A DNA stretch of 64,000 bases from contig CCSI01000005.1 in the NCBI GenBank assembly GCA_000756795.1, positions 62,001 to 126,000 of the forward strand, in the 5' to 3' direction. The position numbers and the translations under genes were made by a program. Below, piece after piece: positions 62,065 to 64,000 of the stretch (the stretch's first letter is position 1; each line of letters opens with the position of its first letter). A model generated the notes under the pieces. It was not told where the DNA came from and ran no database searches. It saw only the letters and a program-made list of their open reading frames with translations. The DNA is from Qipengyuania vulgaris. Its GTDB lineage: Bacteria; Pseudomonadota; Alphaproteobacteria; Sphingomonadales; Sphingomonadaceae.

Positions 62065-62246
62065 TGGGCAAGGAGCGCTTCGAGCGCCACAAGCAACCCT
62101 GGACAGGCGAGGAGGCGGGCCAGCTCCGCACCCTCGCCGCCAAGGGGCAGGGGCTCAAGCAAATTGCCAAGGCGCTGAATCGCAGCGAGGAATCGACCAA
62201 GAGCTTCGCCAAGCAGAACAAGATTAAGATCGCGAAGAAGCGATAG
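62064..62246 (+). CDS. Small basic helix-turn-helix-like protein
   Basis: A 60-residue basic protein whose ATG shares one base with the topA stop (TGATG), so it is coupled to topA. PWTGEEAGQLRTLAAKGQGL then KQIAKALNRSEESTKSFAKQ resembles a short SANT/helix-turn-helix fold with a lysine tail. Proposed nucleic-acid binding is inference. No name is known to me. Confidence 0.6.
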   Translation: MGKERFERHKQPWTGEEAGQLRTLAAKGQGLKQIAKALNRSEESTKSFAKQNKIKIAKKR

Positions 62247-62275
62247 CGGTCGAAGCATAGATTCAAAGAGGATTG

Positions 62276-62506
62276 ATGAGCAAATCCGCGGACGACGTGA
62301 AAAACGCGGCCCACGCCTTCCTGAGTGGTGTCCAGCAAGACTTGGAAGCGTACGGGGGTGTCGACGTCGGTCGGGTAGAACCTCTCCGACAGTCCAAGGA
62401 TTTTGCGATTGCGGTGTTTGATGCAGCCGCCGCGATACTTGCTCGGCACTACCAGTTAGGAGCACTCGATTACGAGACTGCGGATTGGATTGCTAATACC
62501 GTGTAG
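62276..62506 (+). CDS. Small protein of unknown function
   Basis: A 76-residue frame with AGAGG before ATG 62276. The sequence has an ordinary helical pattern (VKNAAHAFLSGVQQDLEAYG, ILARHYQLGALDYETADWIA). The region is less GC-rich than its surroundings, and codon use is looser. I see no family; a small accessory gene is the best reading. Confidence 0.5.
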   Translation: MSKSADDVKNAAHAFLSGVQQDLEAYGGVDVGRVEPLRQSKDFAIAVFDAAAAILARHYQLGALDYETADWIANTV

Positions 62507-62524
62507 GGTGAAGTCTTAGATGTA

Positions 62525-62707
62525 ATGATCGGTCATTCTGCTGATCGGGATGAGATTGATTGGCCTCTCAATTGGGCAAAAGTCTACGATGCTTTCGATG
62601 CGGGCGAATTCGACCACTTCGGCAGATCGAAAAACCCGGTTCAGGAACACACAGATCCAATGATCGCAGAATTCTTGGAGAAGTTCGACAGAACGAACTT
62701 GCTCTAA
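62525..62707 (+). CDS. Small acidic protein of unknown function
   Basis: A 60-residue acidic frame (DWPLNWAKVYDAFDAGEFDH, PMIAEFLEKFDRTN). It starts 18 bases after its neighbour and ends one base before the convergent era stop. Composition matches the previous small gene, so the two may have arrived together. Product unknown; it is only moderately supported. Confidence 0.4.
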   Translation: MIGHSADRDEIDWPLNWAKVYDAFDAGEFDHFGRSKNPVQEHTDPMIAEFLEKFDRTNLL

Positions 62708-62708
62708 G

Positions 62709-63629
62709 CTACCCCTTCCACTCGAGCCCCATTTCCTCGAACATTTCCTTGTCCTCGCTCCAGCGTTCGTCGGTCTTGACGTGGAGGAAGAGGTGGACCT
62801 TCTGGCCTAGCAGTTCGGCAAGTTCCTCGCGTGCGGCCTGGCCGATGGCCTTGATCCGGCTGCCGCCCTTGCCGAGCACGATGGCGCGCTGGTTGTCGCG
62901 CATGACGACGATCTGCTGGTGGATTTCCACGCTGCCATCGGGGCGCTGGATGTATTTCTCGGGCCGCACCGCGCTGTCGTAGGGCAGTTCCTCGTGTAGC
63001 TGCTTGTAGAGCTGCTCGCGGGTGATTTCGGTGGCGAGCAGGCGTTCGCTGGCATCCGAGACCTGGTCCTCGGGATACATCCACGGGCCTTCGGGCATCA
63101 TCCCCGCGAGCGCCTCTTTCAGTTCAGGCACGCCGTCGCCGGTCAGCGCCGAGACGAAGTAGACTTCGGAAAACTCGACCTTCTCGCCCAGTTCCTGTGC
63201 CAGTGCGAGCAGCGGTTCCTTCTTCGCCGCATCGACCTTGTTGAGGACGAGTATCTTGCGCTCCGGCCTGCTCGCCAGCGCTTCGACCAGCGGCTCCAGT
63301 TCGTGGCGGCGCTGCTTGATGGGGTCGACCATCAGTAGCACGGCATCGGCACTATCCGCGCCGTCCCACGCCGCGCTGACCATCGCGCGGTCGAGCTTGC
63401 GCTTGGGCGAGAAGATGCCCGGCGTATCGACCAGCACCATTTGCGTATCGCCGTGCAGCGCAATGCCGAGCATCCGCGCACGCGTCGTCTGCGCCTTGGC
63501 GCTGGTGATGGCGACCTTCTGGCCGACGAGCTGGTTCACCAGCGTCGACTTGCCCGCATTGGGCGCTCCGATAACGGCGACGAGGCCGCACCGCGTTTCC
63601 GACCCGTCCTGAGCCTGTCGAAGGGTCAT
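62709..63629 (-). CDS. era: GTPase Era
   Basis: Era is a ribosome-assembly GTPase binding the 16S rRNA 3' end. The 306 residues include G1 IGAPNAGKSTLV, G3 VDTPGIF, G4 VLNKVDA and a C-terminal KH domain (AIVLGKGGSRIKAIGQAARE). The ATG at 63629 overlaps the rnc stop (ATGA). Residues 2-9 (TLRQAQDG) are encoded by a half copy of the dispersed palindrome, so the family-conserved part begins only after about residue 14 (CGLVAVIGAPN). Confidence 0.95.
   Translation of the reverse strand: MTLRQAQDGSETRCGLVAVIGAPNAGKSTLVNQLVGQKVAITSAKAQTTRARMLGIALHGDTQMVLVDTPGIFSPKRKLDRAMVSAAWDGADSADAVLLMVDPIKQRRHELEPLVEALASRPERKILVLNKVDAAKKEPLLALAQELGEKVEFSEVYFVSALTGDGVPELKEALAGMMPEGPWMYPEDQVSDASERLLATEITREQLYKQLHEELPYDSAVRPEKYIQRPDGSVEIHQQIVVMRDNQRAIVLGKGGSRIKAIGQAAREELAELLGQKVHLFLHVKTDERWSEDKEMFEEMGLEWKG
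63604..63627. repeat. Half copy of the dispersed palindrome inside era codons 1-9
   Basis: CCGTCCTGAGCCTGTCGAAG then GGTC on the plus strand matches the left arm of the copies at 22345 and 55772. No right arm is seen nearby. It lies in the coding start of era and at the rnc stop. Confidence 0.75.
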
Positions 63630-64000
63630 CCGAACTTCTCCATAAATTTTTTGGCGGCGGCCTTTTCGGCTTCGCCCTTGCTGTTTGCGGTCGCGGTGGC
63701 CTCGCCCACCCTATGGACGCTCACGCGGACGGTGAACTGCGCGGCATGGTCGGGGCCGGATCGGTCCACCACATCGTATTCGGGGGGCTTGCGACGATTG
63801 CCCGCAGCCCATTCCTGCAGCGCGCTCTTGGGATGCTTGCTTTCGCCCGCGCCGCTTTCGAGCGCGGGACGCCAGAGGACATGCACCAGTTCGCGCGATT
63901 TCTTGAAACCATTGTCGAGGAATTGCGCGCCGAGCAGCGATTCCATCACGTCACCGAGGATGTTGTCGCTATCCTTGCCGCCATCCGCGCGCGCCTGTTT
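63626..64000 (-). CDS. rnc: Ribonuclease III (N-terminus beyond the window)
   Basis: RNase III cuts double-stranded RNA in rRNA processing. The frame runs off the right edge of the window, so only the C-terminal part (about 124 codons) is present. It reads DNILGDVMESLLGAQFLDNG, the end of the catalytic domain with the conserved Asp and Glu, then a dsRNA-binding domain (PKSALQEWAAG, then FTVRVSVHRVGEATATANSK and EKAAAKKFMEKFG). The stop overlaps era. The ATG at 63949 is internal. Confidence 0.94.
   Translation of the reverse strand, partial: KQARADGGKDSDNILGDVMESLLGAQFLDNGFKKSRELVHVLWRPALESGAGESKHPKSALQEWAAGNRRKPPEYDVVDRSGPDHAAQFTVRVSVHRVGEATATANSKGEAEKAAAKKFMEKFG

Noticed and set aside
1..64000. 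tRNA, rRNA, insertion sequences, prophage and CRISPR arrays
   Set aside because: I looked for regular spacers with repeats, transposase motifs and cloverleaf-like clusters and saw none; a covariance scan would be needed to exclude a single tRNA.

Overview
The window reads as GC-rich chromosomal DNA of an alphaproteobacterium, most probably a sphingomonad of the Erythrobacter/Qipengyuania type. The grounds are the plsX-fabH-ihfA-merR cluster, a C4-pathway 5-aminolevulinate synthase, DciA, a MucR regulator, a CxxC-less Fur/Mur regulator, class II DAHP synthase, and the imperfect palindromes containing CTGAGCCTGTCGAAGG that are frequent in that group. The genus is inference; no 16S or other marker lies here. 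I see no rRNA, tRNA, insertion sequence, prophage or CRISPR array. Coding density is very high and no gene-free gap exceeds about 225 bases.

Layout. 1-2.6 kb: lipid synthesis and nucleoid genes (plsX partial, fabH, ihfA, merR). 2.6-9.6 kb: a leftward block with an M24 peptidase, SMC, two DsbA-like proteins and DciA, divergent from mutY. 10.6-14.0 kb: a Tat-exported serine hydrolase, a Nudix hydrolase, a DsbA-like protein and a 27-residue peptide whose start codon lies in a hairpin. 14.2-14.9 kb: two small genes each behind a promoter matching the EcfG general-stress consensus. 14.9-18.9 kb: DUF1489, MgtE, a secreted amidohydrolase and a cyclophilin. 18.9-19.8 kb: an AT-rich membrane protein gene that looks acquired. 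19.9-29.1 kb: miaB-phoH-ybeY-corC and LysR facing the leftward nifU-nitroreductase-tsaB-rimI-mucR-fur-plsC block. 29.2-34.9 kb: M16 peptidase, DAHP synthase, diguanylate cyclase. 35.0-37.2 kb: ergothioneine genes egtB-egtD. 37.3-41.9 kb: an aspartic protease and the trehalose operon otsB-GH15-otsA. 41.9-46.4 kb: receiver protein, phosphatase, thioredoxin reductase, two MAPEG genes, a PLP-dependent dehydratase. 46.4-50.2 kb: carboxy(nor)spermidine dehydrogenase, carboxy(nor)spermidine decarboxylase and an ornithine-type decarboxylase with a structured leader. 50.2-55.8 kb: leftward accessory genes, hemA and murI. 55.9-62.2 kb: plsY-dprA, an inserted von Willebrand factor A (VWA) protein gene, topA. 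62.3-64.0 kb: two small unknown genes, then era and rnc (partial).

Much of the window is housekeeping, packed by ATGA, GTGA or TTGA overlaps, so many true starts are GTG or TTG. Four convergent gene pairs share their stop codons inside one four-base overlap, leaving no room for a separate terminator. The accessory points that deserve a second look are the paired EcfG promoters, the hairpin-masked micropeptide, the decarboxylase leader, the dispersed palindrome that supplies the first codons of era, a Nudix gene with no ordinary start codon at its conserved N-terminus, a VWA protein carrying a TonB-receptor-like signature, and two AT-rich insertions.
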